Below are positions 1-8,496 of a stretch of 64,000 bases of DNA, piece after piece (position 1 is the stretch's first letter; every line of letters begins with the position of its first letter). The position numbers and the translations under genes are program-made. Origin of the DNA: Flectobacillus rivi (lineage in GTDB: Bacteria; Bacteroidota; Bacteroidia; Cytophagales; Spirosomataceae); contig NZ_JASHIE010000016.1 of the NCBI RefSeq assembly GCF_030056655.1, positions 123,694 through 187,693 on the forward strand. Reading direction: 5' to 3'. The notes beneath the pieces are model-generated. The model searched no databases. It was not told the origin of the DNA and saw nothing but the letters and a program-made list of their open reading frames with translations.

Positions 1-1
1 G

Positions 2-688
2 CAAGTATCCGAGCTCATTGGGTATCGAACGATGCTAGAAAGGTGTTGTCCAAAAGGCTACATTCATTGTTGTGAAGCGATTCGTGATGCTGATTTAACC
101 GAAAATGTTCAAAAAATCCAAGCGGAAACCTTATGTGTTGTTGGAACAGAAGACCTTTCGACTACCCCTGAATTAGTAAAATCGTTAGTGGCATTAATGC
201 CTCACGCTTCGCTAGAAGAAATAGAGGGATCAGGACATATCCCTTGTGTAGATGCTCCCGAAAAGTTGCTGTCACTCATTTACACTTTTGCTTTTGCGCC
301 TAGTACTGAATCTCTTTATGAGCTTGGGATGAAAACCCGTCGTGCTGTGTTGGGCAATGCTCATGTGGACAGAGCAGAAGCTAATAAAAGTGGTTTTGAT
401 ACTGATTTTCAGTCATATATAACCCAAAGTGCTTGGGGATTGGTTTGGTCAAGACCCGAACTCAGCAAACGAGAGCGAAGTTTGATTACGATTGCCATCT
501 TAGCCTCCTTGGGGCACGAAGAAGAATTGGCCATGCACATCAGAGCTACTCAGAATACAGGAGCAAGCGTGTCAGATGTTAAGGAAGTATTGTTGCATTT
601 GGGAATTTATGCAGGTGTTCCTTGCTCAAATAGTGCTTACAAAATAGCCAAGAAAGTTTATCAAGAACTAGAGAAAAAAGGATTTTAG
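2..688 (+). CDS. pcaL: 3-oxoadipate enol-lactonase / 4-carboxymuconolactone decarboxylase fusion, 5' partial
   Basis: This is the C-terminal part of a fused enzyme. The frame is open to the first bases of the window, so the start lies upstream. The ATG at 32 is an internal Met. The first ~95 residues are the end of an alpha/beta hydrolase, with the acid loop GTEDLSTTP and the catalytic His in GSGHIPCVDAPEK (PcaD type). The last ~120 residues are a carboxymuconolactone decarboxylase domain (YELGMKTRR, SKRERSLITIAIL, HIRATQNTGAS), i.e. PcaC type. Together they would turn 4-carboxymuconolactone into the enol-lactone and then into 3-oxoadipate. Such PcaD-PcaC fusions are called PcaL in actinobacteria. 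It precedes pcaH by 24 bp, so it is probably in the same operon. The domain calls are firm. The full length is unknown. Confidence 0.87.
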   Translation, partial: QVSELIGYRTMLERCCPKGYIHCCEAIRDADLTENVQKIQAETLCVVGTEDLSTTPELVKSLVALMPHASLEEIEGSGHIPCVDAPEKLLSLIYTFAFAPSTESLYELGMKTRRAVLGNAHVDRAEANKSGFDTDFQSYITQSAWGLVWSRPELSKRERSLITIAILASLGHEEELAMHIRATQNTGASVSDVKEVLLHLGIYAGVPCSNSAYKIAKKVYQELEKKGF

Positions 689-712
689 TCAAAACCTTTA
701 ATCATTTAACAC

Positions 713-1411
713 ATGAATCATAATCAAAGAGATTGGGAAGTACATCCTCCCTATTTATATCCCGACTATAAATCAACCGTTTTTAGAGCACCTTCAAAGC
801 CTCTGATTCCGATGAAACATACGCTTTCGGAATCGACAGGGCCTGTTTATGGACAAGATAGTGTTGGACAATTTGATAATGACCTTACCAAAAACGGTAT
901 TCGAAACGGTGAGCCTCTCGGCGAACGTATTGTCGTATCTGGAAGAATATTAGATATTAATGGGAGACCTATCAAAAATACTTTAGTCGAAATTTGGCAA
1001 GCCAACGCCGCTGGTCGATATATTCATAAAGTTGACCAACACAATGCGCCACTCGATCCCAATTTTTTTGGAGGCGGACGCTGTGTTACCGATGAAAATG
1101 GTCGTTATACTTTTATGACCATCAAACCTGGGGCCTATCCTTGGGGGAATCACCCAAATGCGTGGCGCCCTAACCATATTCATTTCTCTTTGTTTGGTTC
1201 AAATATTACGAATCGTTTGGTAACACAAATGTACTTTCCTGGCGACCCATTATTGCAATATGACCCTATTTATCAGGGAGTTCCAGAGAAGGCTAGACAC
1301 CTTTTAGTATCTCAATTTGATTTATCTCTTACCCAGCCAGATTTTGCCTTGGGATATAATTTTGACATCGTATTAAGAGGACAGAACGCTACTCCATTCG
1401 AAAATCAATGA
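713..1411 (+). CDS. pcaH: Protocatechuate 3,4-dioxygenase beta subunit
   Basis: This is the iron-binding subunit of the intradiol dioxygenase that cleaves protocatechuate to 3-carboxy-cis,cis-muconate in the cytoplasm. At 232 residues it has the usual PcaH length. All four expected Fe(III) ligands can be placed by the family pattern: Tyr103 (GRYIHK), Tyr142 (GAYPW), His155 and His157 (RPNHIHF). The beta-subunit N-terminal arm is also present (HPPYLYPDYKSTVFRAP). The stop overlaps the pcaG start by 4 bp (ATGA), implying translational coupling of the two subunits. The complete ligand set suggests an active enzyme. Confidence 0.95.
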   Translation: MNHNQRDWEVHPPYLYPDYKSTVFRAPSKPLIPMKHTLSESTGPVYGQDSVGQFDNDLTKNGIRNGEPLGERIVVSGRILDINGRPIKNTLVEIWQANAAGRYIHKVDQHNAPLDPNFFGGGRCVTDENGRYTFMTIKPGAYPWGNHPNAWRPNHIHFSLFGSNITNRLVTQMYFPGDPLLQYDPIYQGVPEKARHLLVSQFDLSLTQPDFALGYNFDIVLRGQNATPFENQ

Positions 1412-1971
1412 CACAGACTCCATCACAGACGGTAGGTCCATATTTTGCGTATGGGCTCAGTCCGCAACAATATTTATACAACCATACCAGTATTGCTTCG
1501 GGCAATTTGCGCACGTCGAGTACGCAAGGCGAACCTATTACTATCAAAGGGCGTGTGCTTGACGGACAAGGAAACGCAATCCCCGATGCGATGATTGAGA
1601 TTTGGCAAGCAGATGCCAAAGGGCAATATAACCCTACAGATTCGGACTTTAAGGGTTTCGGGCGATTTGGAACGGGAACTGATCCAGAAGCACAATTTAT
1701 TTTTCAGACTATCAAACCCGCATCGGTTGACGGACAAGCACCTCATATTACGGTAGTGGTTTTTATGCGAGGTCTGTTGACGCATGCCTACACAAGGCTT
1801 TATTTTTCAGACGAAACAGCTGACAATCAAAAGGATATTACTTTAAATACTGTTCCTGAAGAAAGAAAAAATACACTCATTGCTCAAAGACAAGAAACTC
1901 CAGAAGGTATTGTGTATCAATGGGATATCGTTATGCAAGGCGAACAAGAGACGGTATTTTTTGACGTATAA
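1408..1971 (+). CDS. pcaG: Protocatechuate 3,4-dioxygenase alpha subunit
   Basis: This is the partner subunit of PcaH, at 187 residues a normal size for PcaG. It begins with the alpha-subunit signature TPSQTVGPYFAYGL. It carries the shared intradiol beta-sandwich motif (GRVLDGQGNAIPDAMIEIWQ) and the APHITVVVFMRGLL segment, where the beta subunit has its HIH iron ligands. As known for the family, the alpha subunit lacks the metal site but shapes the active-site pocket. The gene overlaps pcaH by 4 bp. A 115-bp gap holding a long inverted repeat separates it from pcaIJ. Confidence 0.94.
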   Translation: MTQTPSQTVGPYFAYGLSPQQYLYNHTSIASGNLRTSSTQGEPITIKGRVLDGQGNAIPDAMIEIWQADAKGQYNPTDSDFKGFGRFGTGTDPEAQFIFQTIKPASVDGQAPHITVVVFMRGLLTHAYTRLYFSDETADNQKDITLNTVPEERKNTLIAQRQETPEGIVYQWDIVMQGEQETVFFDV

Positions 1972-1977
1972 AAAAGC

Positions 1978-2062
1978 ATCATGAAGTAAATATTTGTTGT
2001 AAATCGACCCAAACAGATAAAGCTTTTGATATAAAGGTTTTTAAGTCGAAATACTTCATGAT
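1978..2062. repeat. 11-bp inverted repeat in the pcaG-pcaIJ gap
   Basis: ATCATGAAGTA at 1978-1988 is repeated as its exact reverse complement TACTTCATGAT at 2052-2062, 63 bases apart. There is no T-run after the right arm, so it does not look like a simple intrinsic terminator. It may be an operator, an RNA processing stem or an old insertion scar. The function is unknown. Confidence 0.5.
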
Positions 2063-2086
2063 TACTTTCTAAATCACTTAAAAATC

Positions 2087-3433
2087 ATGAAACAAGTACC
2101 ACAAATTACGGTAGAAGCAGCAGCAGCATTGGTCAAAGATGGCGATGTATTGTTGGGTGGGGGCTTTGGTATGACAGGCAATCCTGTTCATTTGCTTCAT
2201 GCACTCGCTAAAACTCAAACTAAAAATCTCACTTTTATTGGCAATAATGTAGGCGAACCTAATCTTGGAGGGGGTAAATTGTTACTAAATGGACAAATCC
2301 GCAAAATGATTGGTTCATTTTTTACCAGTAACCCCGACGCCGTAAAAGCCGCACAATCTGGTCAGGTAGAATATGAACTCCTGCCACAAGGCACTTTAGC
2401 TGAAGCCATTCGTGCTGGTGGCGCAGGAATAGGCGGTTTTTATACCCCAACTTCGGCAGGGACATTGATTGCAAAAGGAAGAGATACCAAGATTATTAAT
2501 GGTCAAGAACAAGTTTTTATCGAAGGAATTCGTGGAAATGTAGCCTTCATTAGAGCTTGGAAAGCCGATACTGCGGGGAATTTGACTTACAGAATGACGG
2601 AGCAAAACTTTAATCGTGCGATGGCAACAGCAGCAGATTTGGTGATTGCCGAAGTAGAAGAAATCGTTCCTGTTGGCGAAATTGACCCTAATTTTATACA
2701 TACACCAGGGTGTTTTGTTGATTATTTGGTCGAAGCCAAGGTTTCGTTAGAAGATTTAGGTTCATCGGCATCTGTCAATAGAGGCAAGAAAGTGAGCGAA
2801 TCACGTATGCAAATGACTAAGCGAGCTTTTGCAGAACTGAAAAATGGCGATGTTGTCAACCTCGGTATTGGTATTCCGACCCTTGTTGCAGATTTAATCA
2901 AACCTGAAGATGGTATTATTCTTCATACCGAAAATGGCATGCTAGGCGTCGGTCCAGCCCCTGAAGATGGAGGTGGTGCGATGGATTACCCTGTCAACGC
3001 TGGAAAAATTCCTGTTACGGCACTCAAGGGTAGTAGCTATTTTGATAGTGCAGATTCCTTTGCGATGATTCGTGGTGGACACGTAGATGTGGCTATTATG
3101 GGTGGTTTGGAAGTAGATGAAAAAGGCAATTTAGCCAACTGGGCAGTGCCTGGTAAGCCTCTTTTGGGTGTTGGTGGTGCAATGGATTTGGCTTCCGGTG
3201 CCAAAAAATTAATTGTCACGCTCACTCACGCCGACCCTGATGGAACCTCAAAAGTAGTCCCTACTTGTACCCTTCCACTTACGGCCGAAGGCGTAGTCGA
3301 TTTGGTTATTACCGATTTAGCGGTTTTTGCTTATCCAGAAGGAAAACTCACCCTTATTGAGCTTATGCCTAATGTGACCCTCGAAGAAGTAAGAGCTAAA
3401 ACTGCCGCACAATTTATCGAAAAACTCTCATGA
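2087..3433 (+). CDS. pcaIJ: 3-oxoadipate CoA-transferase, fused A and B subunits
   Basis: This protein activates 3-oxoadipate to 3-oxoadipyl-CoA using succinyl-CoA. The classical enzyme has two chains, but here both lie in one 448-residue polypeptide. The A-type half (about 1-225) has the GGFGMTGNP motif at 24-32 and the GIGGFYTPTSAGT loop. The B-type half (about 240-448) has the catalytic glutamate at residue 282 in the motif ENGMLGVGP and the GIGIPTLVADL segment. The linker around 225-240 is short. The stop overlaps the pcaF start by 4 bp. SCOT-like specificity for acetoacetate cannot be excluded from sequence, but the pca neighbours favour oxoadipate. Confidence 0.9.
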   Translation: MKQVPQITVEAAAALVKDGDVLLGGGFGMTGNPVHLLHALAKTQTKNLTFIGNNVGEPNLGGGKLLLNGQIRKMIGSFFTSNPDAVKAAQSGQVEYELLPQGTLAEAIRAGGAGIGGFYTPTSAGTLIAKGRDTKIINGQEQVFIEGIRGNVAFIRAWKADTAGNLTYRMTEQNFNRAMATAADLVIAEVEEIVPVGEIDPNFIHTPGCFVDYLVEAKVSLEDLGSSASVNRGKKVSESRMQMTKRAFAELKNGDVVNLGIGIPTLVADLIKPEDGIILHTENGMLGVGPAPEDGGGAMDYPVNAGKIPVTALKGSSYFDSADSFAMIRGGHVDVAIMGGLEVDEKGNLANWAVPGKPLLGVGGAMDLASGAKKLIVTLTHADPDGTSKVVPTCTLPLTAEGVVDLVITDLAVFAYPEGKLTLIELMPNVTLEEVRAKTAAQFIEKLS

Positions 3434-4644
3434 AAACAGCCTATATCATCGACGCCATCCGTACTCCCATCGGAAGTTTTGGCGGAAGTCTTTCAAGTGT
3501 TCGTGCCGACGATCTAGCGGCGCTGGTCATTAAAGAATTAGTTTCTCGCAATCCGCAAATCCCCGTCGAAACCATCGGTGATGTGATTTTGGGATGTCAC
3601 AACCAAGCGGGAGAAGACAACCGAAATGTCGCTCGTATGGCATTGCTTCTGGCGGGATTACCTTATACTATTGCTGGCGAAACAGTCAATAGACTTTGTG
3701 CTTCGGGAATGTCTGCGGTGATAAATGCAAGCCGTACGATTCAAACAGGTGATGCCGATGTTATGATTGCAGGAGGTATGGAACACATGACTCGTGGTCC
3801 TTGGGTTATTTCAAAAACATCAAAACCTTTTGGAAATGATGCCCAAATGTTTGATTCGAGCTTTGGTTGGCGTTTTGTCAATCCATTAATGCACAAAATG
3901 TATGGCACTGATGTCATGGGAGTTACCGCCGAAAATCTGGTTGAACTATATGATATCAGTCGTGAAGACCAAGATTTATTTGCTTTTCGCTCGCAACAAA
4001 AAGCCTCGCAAGCGCAATCAAATGGTCGATTAGCGGAAGAGATTATTGCTGTAAGTATTAGTCCCAAAAAGGGGGAAATTGTTCAGTTTGAGAAAGACGA
4101 GTTTATAAAACCTCAAACCTCCTTGGAAAAACTAGCACAATTGCGACCAGCCTTTAAAAAGGAAGGTGGTAGTGTCACTGCTGGTAATGCTTCTGGCTTG
4201 AATGATGGCGCAGCCGCTATGTATTTAGCCTCAGAAGAAGCTGTTGTAAAATATGGTTTAAAACCTTTGGCAAAAGTTGTATCTTCGGCAGTCGTTGGTG
4301 TTGAGCCTAGAATTATGGGTATTGGTCCAGTTCCTGCAACCAAGAAAGCTCTAGAAAAAGCAGGTTTGACCCTTGACCAAATCGATATTATTGAACTTAA
4401 CGAAGCATTCGCTGCTCAATCTTTGGCTTGTACAAGAGCTTTAGGTTTAGCCGACGACGACCCTAGAGTCAATCCAAATGGTGGCGCTATTGCTTTGGGG
4501 CACCCACTTGGTATGTCAGGTACTCGATTAATTCAAACGGCTAGCCTTGAATTACATAAGCAAAACAAACGCTACGCCCTTTGTACGATGTGCGTGGGTG
4601 TTGGTCAAGGATATGCTGTAATTATTGAGAAGGTATCATTTTAG
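3430..4644 (+). CDS. pcaF: 3-oxoadipyl-CoA thiolase
   Basis: This is the last enzyme of the beta-ketoadipate pathway, splitting 3-oxoadipyl-CoA into succinyl-CoA and acetyl-CoA. At 404 residues it is a typical thiolase. The acyl-enzyme Cys is Cys90 (NRLCASGMSAV), the catalytic His is His358 in GHPLGMSG, and the second Cys is Cys388 in CVGVGQG. It overlaps pcaIJ by 4 bp and is followed 16 bp later by pcaB. Thiolases of this family also act in phenylacetate and fatty-acid degradation. The neighbours support the pca role. Confidence 0.93.
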   Translation: MKTAYIIDAIRTPIGSFGGSLSSVRADDLAALVIKELVSRNPQIPVETIGDVILGCHNQAGEDNRNVARMALLLAGLPYTIAGETVNRLCASGMSAVINASRTIQTGDADVMIAGGMEHMTRGPWVISKTSKPFGNDAQMFDSSFGWRFVNPLMHKMYGTDVMGVTAENLVELYDISREDQDLFAFRSQQKASQAQSNGRLAEEIIAVSISPKKGEIVQFEKDEFIKPQTSLEKLAQLRPAFKKEGGSVTAGNASGLNDGAAAMYLASEEAVVKYGLKPLAKVVSSAVVGVEPRIMGIGPVPATKKALEKAGLTLDQIDIIELNEAFAAQSLACTRALGLADDDPRVNPNGGAIALGHPLGMSGTRLIQTASLELHKQNKRYALCTMCVGVGQGYAVIIEKVSF

Positions 4645-4660
4645 CTAAAATCAATCGCTT

Positions 4661-5980
4661 ATGAATGATTTATTTCAAACCTTATTTTACGACAATCGGA
4701 TAAGTGAACTATATACTTCTGAAAAAAGTATTCAGTATCTCCTTGATTTTGAAGCTCATTTAGCAAAAGCTCAGGCAGAATGTCAGTTTATTCCTAGTCA
4801 ATTTTCAGAAATCATAGCGCATTGTTGTAAGGTTGAAAAAATAGATATTTCTCAAATAGCTATACAGGTAGGTTTGGGAGGAAATATTGCTATTCCTTTG
4901 GTAAAGCAGCTAACGGCCGTTGTAAAGTCTGAAAATGCCGATGCATCAAAATTTGTTCATTTTGGCGCTACCAGTCAAGATGTGATTGATACAGCCATGA
5001 TGTTGCAGAGCAAAGAGGCTATTCATTTGATGCTTCCTTTATTGACCCAAAGTATCGAGCAATTGAAGGTTTTAGCCTTAGCGCATCAAGGCACTTTTTT
5101 GATAGGTCGTTCTTTTATGCAACAAGCTCGCCCAATCAGTTTTGATTACAAAGTAGCCATTTGGATAGATAGCCTTCAAAGAGCAAAACAACGATTAGCG
5201 TCTTTAAAATACTATCTACAACTGGGTGGTGCCGTCGGAACTTTGGCTAGTATGCCACAAAAAGGAATAGCCATTGCACAGCGTATGGCGGCTAATCTGG
5301 GACTCGAATACCATCCGATTTCATGGCATACTCAGCGAGATTTTGTCATTGAAATTGCTTCAGCATTAGGGATTCTTTCGGGGAGCTTAGGAAAAATAGC
5401 CAAAGATGTTAGTCTGTTGATGCAAACTGAAATAGCCGAGGTATTTGAGCCAGCAGGCAAGGGTAAAGGTGGCTCGTCGACCATGCCACATAAGAGAAAT
5501 CCTGTATCTTCTATTGCCATTTTAGCCAATGCACAGCGCGTTCCTAATTTGATTGCGACACTACTGAGTGCTCAAATACAAGACCACGAGCGAGCGACAG
5601 GCTCATGGCATGCCGAATGGGAAACGCTTGCACAGGTGGTTCAATTGACCGCTGGAAGTGTGCGACAAATGAGTATTTTGACCAATGACTTAGAAGTCAA
5701 TCCTGATAAAATGTTAGCAAATTTAGAAATAACACAAGGATTGATTTATGCCGAAAATCTATCTTTTGCTTTGGCAGAAACCCTAGGTAAAAGTGAAGCT
5801 CATGAAATGGTAGAAGAACTCTGTCAGGAGGCTACAGCTAAACGAAAACATTTGAAAGCATTAGTTTTAGAAAATGCTAAAATCAGGTCGTTTCTTTCAG
5901 AATCACATATTCAGGAGCTATTTTCTCCACAAAATTCTATTGGCTTTGCGCATGAAATGGCATCCCATTTTATTCAATAA
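4661..5980 (+). CDS. pcaB: 3-carboxy-cis,cis-muconate cycloisomerase
   Basis: This enzyme converts the PcaHG product into 4-carboxymuconolactone, the substrate of the PcaC domain of PcaL. It belongs to the fumarase/aspartase superfamily. The superfamily signature GSSTMPHKRNPV lies near residues 270-281, and the upstream motifs HFGATSQDVIDTA and GRSFMQQARP fit cycloisomerases rather than argininosuccinate or adenylosuccinate lyases. At 439 residues it is within the family range. It is the last plus-strand pca gene and is followed by a strong hairpin. With pcaL, pcaHG, pcaIJ and pcaF it completes the branch from protocatechuate to central metabolism. Confidence 0.92.
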   Translation: MNDLFQTLFYDNRISELYTSEKSIQYLLDFEAHLAKAQAECQFIPSQFSEIIAHCCKVEKIDISQIAIQVGLGGNIAIPLVKQLTAVVKSENADASKFVHFGATSQDVIDTAMMLQSKEAIHLMLPLLTQSIEQLKVLALAHQGTFLIGRSFMQQARPISFDYKVAIWIDSLQRAKQRLASLKYYLQLGGAVGTLASMPQKGIAIAQRMAANLGLEYHPISWHTQRDFVIEIASALGILSGSLGKIAKDVSLLMQTEIAEVFEPAGKGKGGSSTMPHKRNPVSSIAILANAQRVPNLIATLLSAQIQDHERATGSWHAEWETLAQVVQLTAGSVRQMSILTNDLEVNPDKMLANLEITQGLIYAENLSFALAETLGKSEAHEMVEELCQEATAKRKHLKALVLENAKIRSFLSESHIQELFSPQNSIGFAHEMASHFIQ

Positions 5981-6000
5981 TCTACGATTTTAGCTTTCTT

Positions 6001-6028
6001 CTAGCTAGCAAATTGACTTGCTAGCTAG
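6001..6028. terminator. Bidirectional terminator between pcaB and the NTF2-like gene
   Basis: A perfect 11-bp stem (6001-6011 with 6018-6028, arm CTAGCTAGCAA) closes a 6-base loop. It lies between two convergent genes. There is no long T-run on either strand, so its efficiency is uncertain. Confidence 0.65.
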
Positions 6029-6046
6029 GAGATTTCTATCAATCAT

Positions 6047-6559
6047 TTACTCTTTAGGCATTCGGTTTACGGGATTACTTTTTTGAGCAGCTTCTTCAAT
6101 GACCAAATTTTCCGTAGCCGTCAAAAGCCATTTTTCTGCTTTTTTTACAAATACCATCATCGCAATATTTTCCGCTTCATTGTGATGATTGCCACTTGGC
6201 GTAGTATATTCTCCCATGTGCCAGTACAAGCGAACTACTGCTACATCATTGGTAATGAATCTAGTATGAACAGAAGTTTTGGTGAGTTTGGTATTTTTGA
6301 ACATAACCTTGTGAAAGACATTATGCGCATAAACCACCTCCTTTCGATTTTTCCACCACATGCCTACCACATTGACCCAATCCGAATCTTCGGTAGCATA
6401 ATTGACCATATTCTCAAAGTTGTGATTTTCCCAATCTTTAAAAAATAAATCTATCTGTCCTTCAATAACTGCTTTGTCTTGTTCTTGATTTTGTGCCAGA
6501 CCAGTAAACGTCGAAAATCCCCATGTTGCCATGATTAAAAGTAGATATTTCATAACCAT
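6047..6559 (-). CDS. Secreted NTF2-like (SnoaL/DUF4440-type) protein
   Basis: A 170-residue protein begins with a Sec signal peptide (about 1-22, ending LAQ after hydrophobic YLLLIMATWGFSTF). The rest is a single alpha+beta domain of the SnoaL/SgcJ NTF2-like superfamily: IDLFFKDWENHNFENMVNYATEDSDWVNVVG, then HTRFITNDVAVVRLYWH, then KWLLTATENLVIE. Proteins of this fold include isomerases, dehydratases and binding proteins, so no reaction can be assigned. A second ATG two codons in (6553) is an equally good start. It lies downstream of the AraC gene at 6635 on the same strand, 75 bp away, and may be its target or simply a neighbour. Confidence 0.75.
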   Translation of the reverse strand: MVMKYLLLIMATWGFSTFTGLAQNQEQDKAVIEGQIDLFFKDWENHNFENMVNYATEDSDWVNVVGMWWKNRKEVVYAHNVFHKVMFKNTKLTKTSVHTRFITNDVAVVRLYWHMGEYTTPSGNHHNEAENIAMMVFVKKAEKWLLTATENLVIEEAAQKSNPVNRMPKE

Positions 6560-6634
6560 AATGTTTAAGTTTTATAGTGACAAAATTATCTCTTGGCAAT
6601 AGGTTGAAATAGTACCAATGCGACATGTTTACCT

Positions 6635-7459
6635 TTATAATTGACCTCCCAAGGTAAAGGAAGACGCTTTGATTTCATCTTCCATCACCGAGGGAGAACT
6701 ACCACAAAATGCCTTAAAATCCCGAATTAAGTGCATTTGGTCAAAATAACCACAATCGTAAGCAATAGAAGTCCACTTGATTTGAGGATTATTTTCCTTC
6801 AAGCGCCAAGCTTTTGCAAAACGAGTAATTCGAGTAAAAAAACGAGGTTGTAAACCAATTCTTTGTTGAAATAACCGCTCTAACTGTCGAGTGCTAACAC
6901 AGGCATTTTCGGCAATATCTTCCACTGTCATCAAACCTCCTTTTTGATGCACTAGCGAAAGAACCTTATCAACAGGCAAGGCTGGTCGGAGTTGTTGGGC
7001 TTTTTTCAATAAAAACCCCTCGACAAGTTTTATAATAGCTTTTGCATCAGATAATTCACAAAGTTGCTCATTGATAAACTGAATTTCTTTATCCAGAAAA
7101 TAAACACTATCCAGCGATTCGTCCATCACCATCTCAATCATAGGAATTCCTAAAATTCGGAACAATCCCCCAGGTTGAAATCCAACTTTAACGGTATAAC
7201 TATGAAAAGGCATCGTTAACTTAACTCGATTCACCTGTGGTCCAACTAGGATACTCGGTGACAGTTTTACAATTTTCTCCTTGTCCAAATACTCACTCAT
7301 CGGGGATTCAAGCGGATAAAAGTATAGGCATTGCTCCCCCAATGGAGGCAGTACCACCGTTGGATTTTTGCCTATCGCAGGCATATCAAGCCGAAAAATC
7401 ATGATATTATTCACAAATTCTCGCAGAGCTGGTTGGGGAGAAAATACTTGGTAAAACAT
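6635..7459 (-). CDS. AraC-family transcriptional regulator
   Basis: A 274-residue regulator with a C-terminal double helix-turn-helix (about 170-262). Its motifs are MTVEDIAENACVSTRQLERLFQQRIG and SIAYDCGYFDQMHLIRDFKAFCGSSP. The N-terminal part (VLPPLGEQCLYFYPL ... VGPQVNRVKLTMP ... VKVGFQPGGLFRILGIP) resembles the DUF6597-type sensing domain of many Bacteroidota AraC proteins. The ligand is unknown. It sits between the pca genes and a second AraC gene, so it could control either aromatic operon. The adjacent NTF2-like gene on the same strand is another candidate target. Confidence 0.85.
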   Translation of the reverse strand: MFYQVFSPQPALREFVNNIMIFRLDMPAIGKNPTVVLPPLGEQCLYFYPLESPMSEYLDKEKIVKLSPSILVGPQVNRVKLTMPFHSYTVKVGFQPGGLFRILGIPMIEMVMDESLDSVYFLDKEIQFINEQLCELSDAKAIIKLVEGFLLKKAQQLRPALPVDKVLSLVHQKGGLMTVEDIAENACVSTRQLERLFQQRIGLQPRFFTRITRFAKAWRLKENNPQIKWTSIAYDCGYFDQMHLIRDFKAFCGSSPSVMEDEIKASSFTLGGQL

Positions 7460-7510
7460 GGAATACTAGGAAGTTGCTATACCTAAAATACACAAAATTC
7501 CTTAAATCCC

Positions 7511-8389
7511 CTATCTCCTATCCACTTGTCGATATTCGGCGGGTGATAAGCCAATATGTTTTTTGAAGAGCTTGGCAAAATAATTAGGATATTCAAAATC
7601 AAGCAAATAGGCAATTTCAGAAATAGAATAGGACGTATGTAACAGATACTTTTGGGCTTCCTGAATCAAATGTTGATGCACCAACTCTATAGCTGATTTT
7701 CCAGCAATAGCTTTACAAATCCGATTCAAGTGAACAGCAGAAATGCTCAACTCTTCTGCAAAATCAGGAATACTTTTTTGATGTGATGACTTCTTGATGT
7801 TCTGCAAAAACTTTCTAAAATACGCCATTTGTAAGGAATCTCCAGAAAGGTTGGCATCCTGTGTAGCCAGTCGATGAATATGGAGAAAAAACTGGGTCAA
7901 ACAAGCTTTTATCATCATCATTCTATCCGAATTTTCGCTGAACAGTTCGTATTTTGCCAATTGTAACTGATAGAGCATTTTTCCGAAAGTACCATTTTCA
8001 TCAAATGATTGAATAACTCTCACTTTTTCAAACGTCTGCCAAATAGGGTGAGATGTTTCAAAAATATCTTCTATCATATTTTCTGATAAGGTTAAAATAC
8101 TTCCTTCAATATCTGGATGATACACCAGTCCATGTAAGGCCATAGCAGGAATTACCATCAAACATGGTGCGCTTAATTCGTACTCAGAAATGGCATCTGT
8201 AAAGCGAAGAGTTCCTTTTTTTACTATAAATACTTGAAAAAGTTTTAAATGTATATGTGGTTTGATTTGCCAATCAAATTCTCTACTTCTTGTAGAAATG
8301 GGCTCTAAAAACAAATATTCAGAAGAATATTTGCCATTTTCATCTCCATAAAGCCCATCAAAATTGGTAATTTTCTTGAGTGAATCCAT
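7511..8389 (-). CDS. AraC-family regulator with cupin sensor, PobR-like
   Basis: I place the start at the ATG at 8389, giving 292 residues. An upstream in-frame ATG at 8491 would add 34 basic residues and fill the divergent promoter region. The N-terminal half looks like an AraC cupin sensor (WQIKPHIHLKLFQVFIVKKGTLRF, then LMVIPAMALHGLVYHPDIEGSILTL). The C-terminal ~100 residues form the HTH pair (ELSISAVHLNRICKAIAGKSA, then SISEIAYLLDFEYPNYFAKLFKKHIGLSPAEYR). This layout is that of PobR-type activators of hydroxybenzoate genes. It is divergent from the extradiol dioxygenase operon, which it probably controls in response to an aromatic acid. Confidence 0.85.
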   Translation of the reverse strand: MDSLKKITNFDGLYGDENGKYSSEYLFLEPISTRSREFDWQIKPHIHLKLFQVFIVKKGTLRFTDAISEYELSAPCLMVIPAMALHGLVYHPDIEGSILTLSENMIEDIFETSHPIWQTFEKVRVIQSFDENGTFGKMLYQLQLAKYELFSENSDRMMMIKACLTQFFLHIHRLATQDANLSGDSLQMAYFRKFLQNIKKSSHQKSIPDFAEELSISAVHLNRICKAIAGKSAIELVHQHLIQEAQKYLLHTSYSISEIAYLLDFEYPNYFAKLFKKHIGLSPAEYRQVDRR

Positions 8390-8455
8390 TGACTTATGTT
8401 CGAATTTTATCCTTAAAAGTACAAAAAGTCTCCTAATAAAACCTTCTCGTACAGC

Positions 8456-8463
8456 TAATTTTG
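8456..8463 (+). promoter_or_regulatory. Candidate -7 box for the dioxygenase operon
   Basis: TAATTTTG matches the Bacteroidota TAnnTTTG -7 consensus. It lies 33 bp before the dioxygenase start, inside the 107-bp gap between the divergent AraC gene and this operon. No convincing TTTG -33 box is seen at the usual distance. That would fit a promoter needing an activator. Confidence 0.45.
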
Positions 8464-8496
8464 TGATACGTTTCAAACAACACAAAACCACTCGTT

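Noticed and set aside
8390..8491. N-terminal extension of the second AraC protein from the ATG at 8491
   Set aside because: It would fill nearly all of the divergent promoter region, and its sequence does not match the sensing domain.
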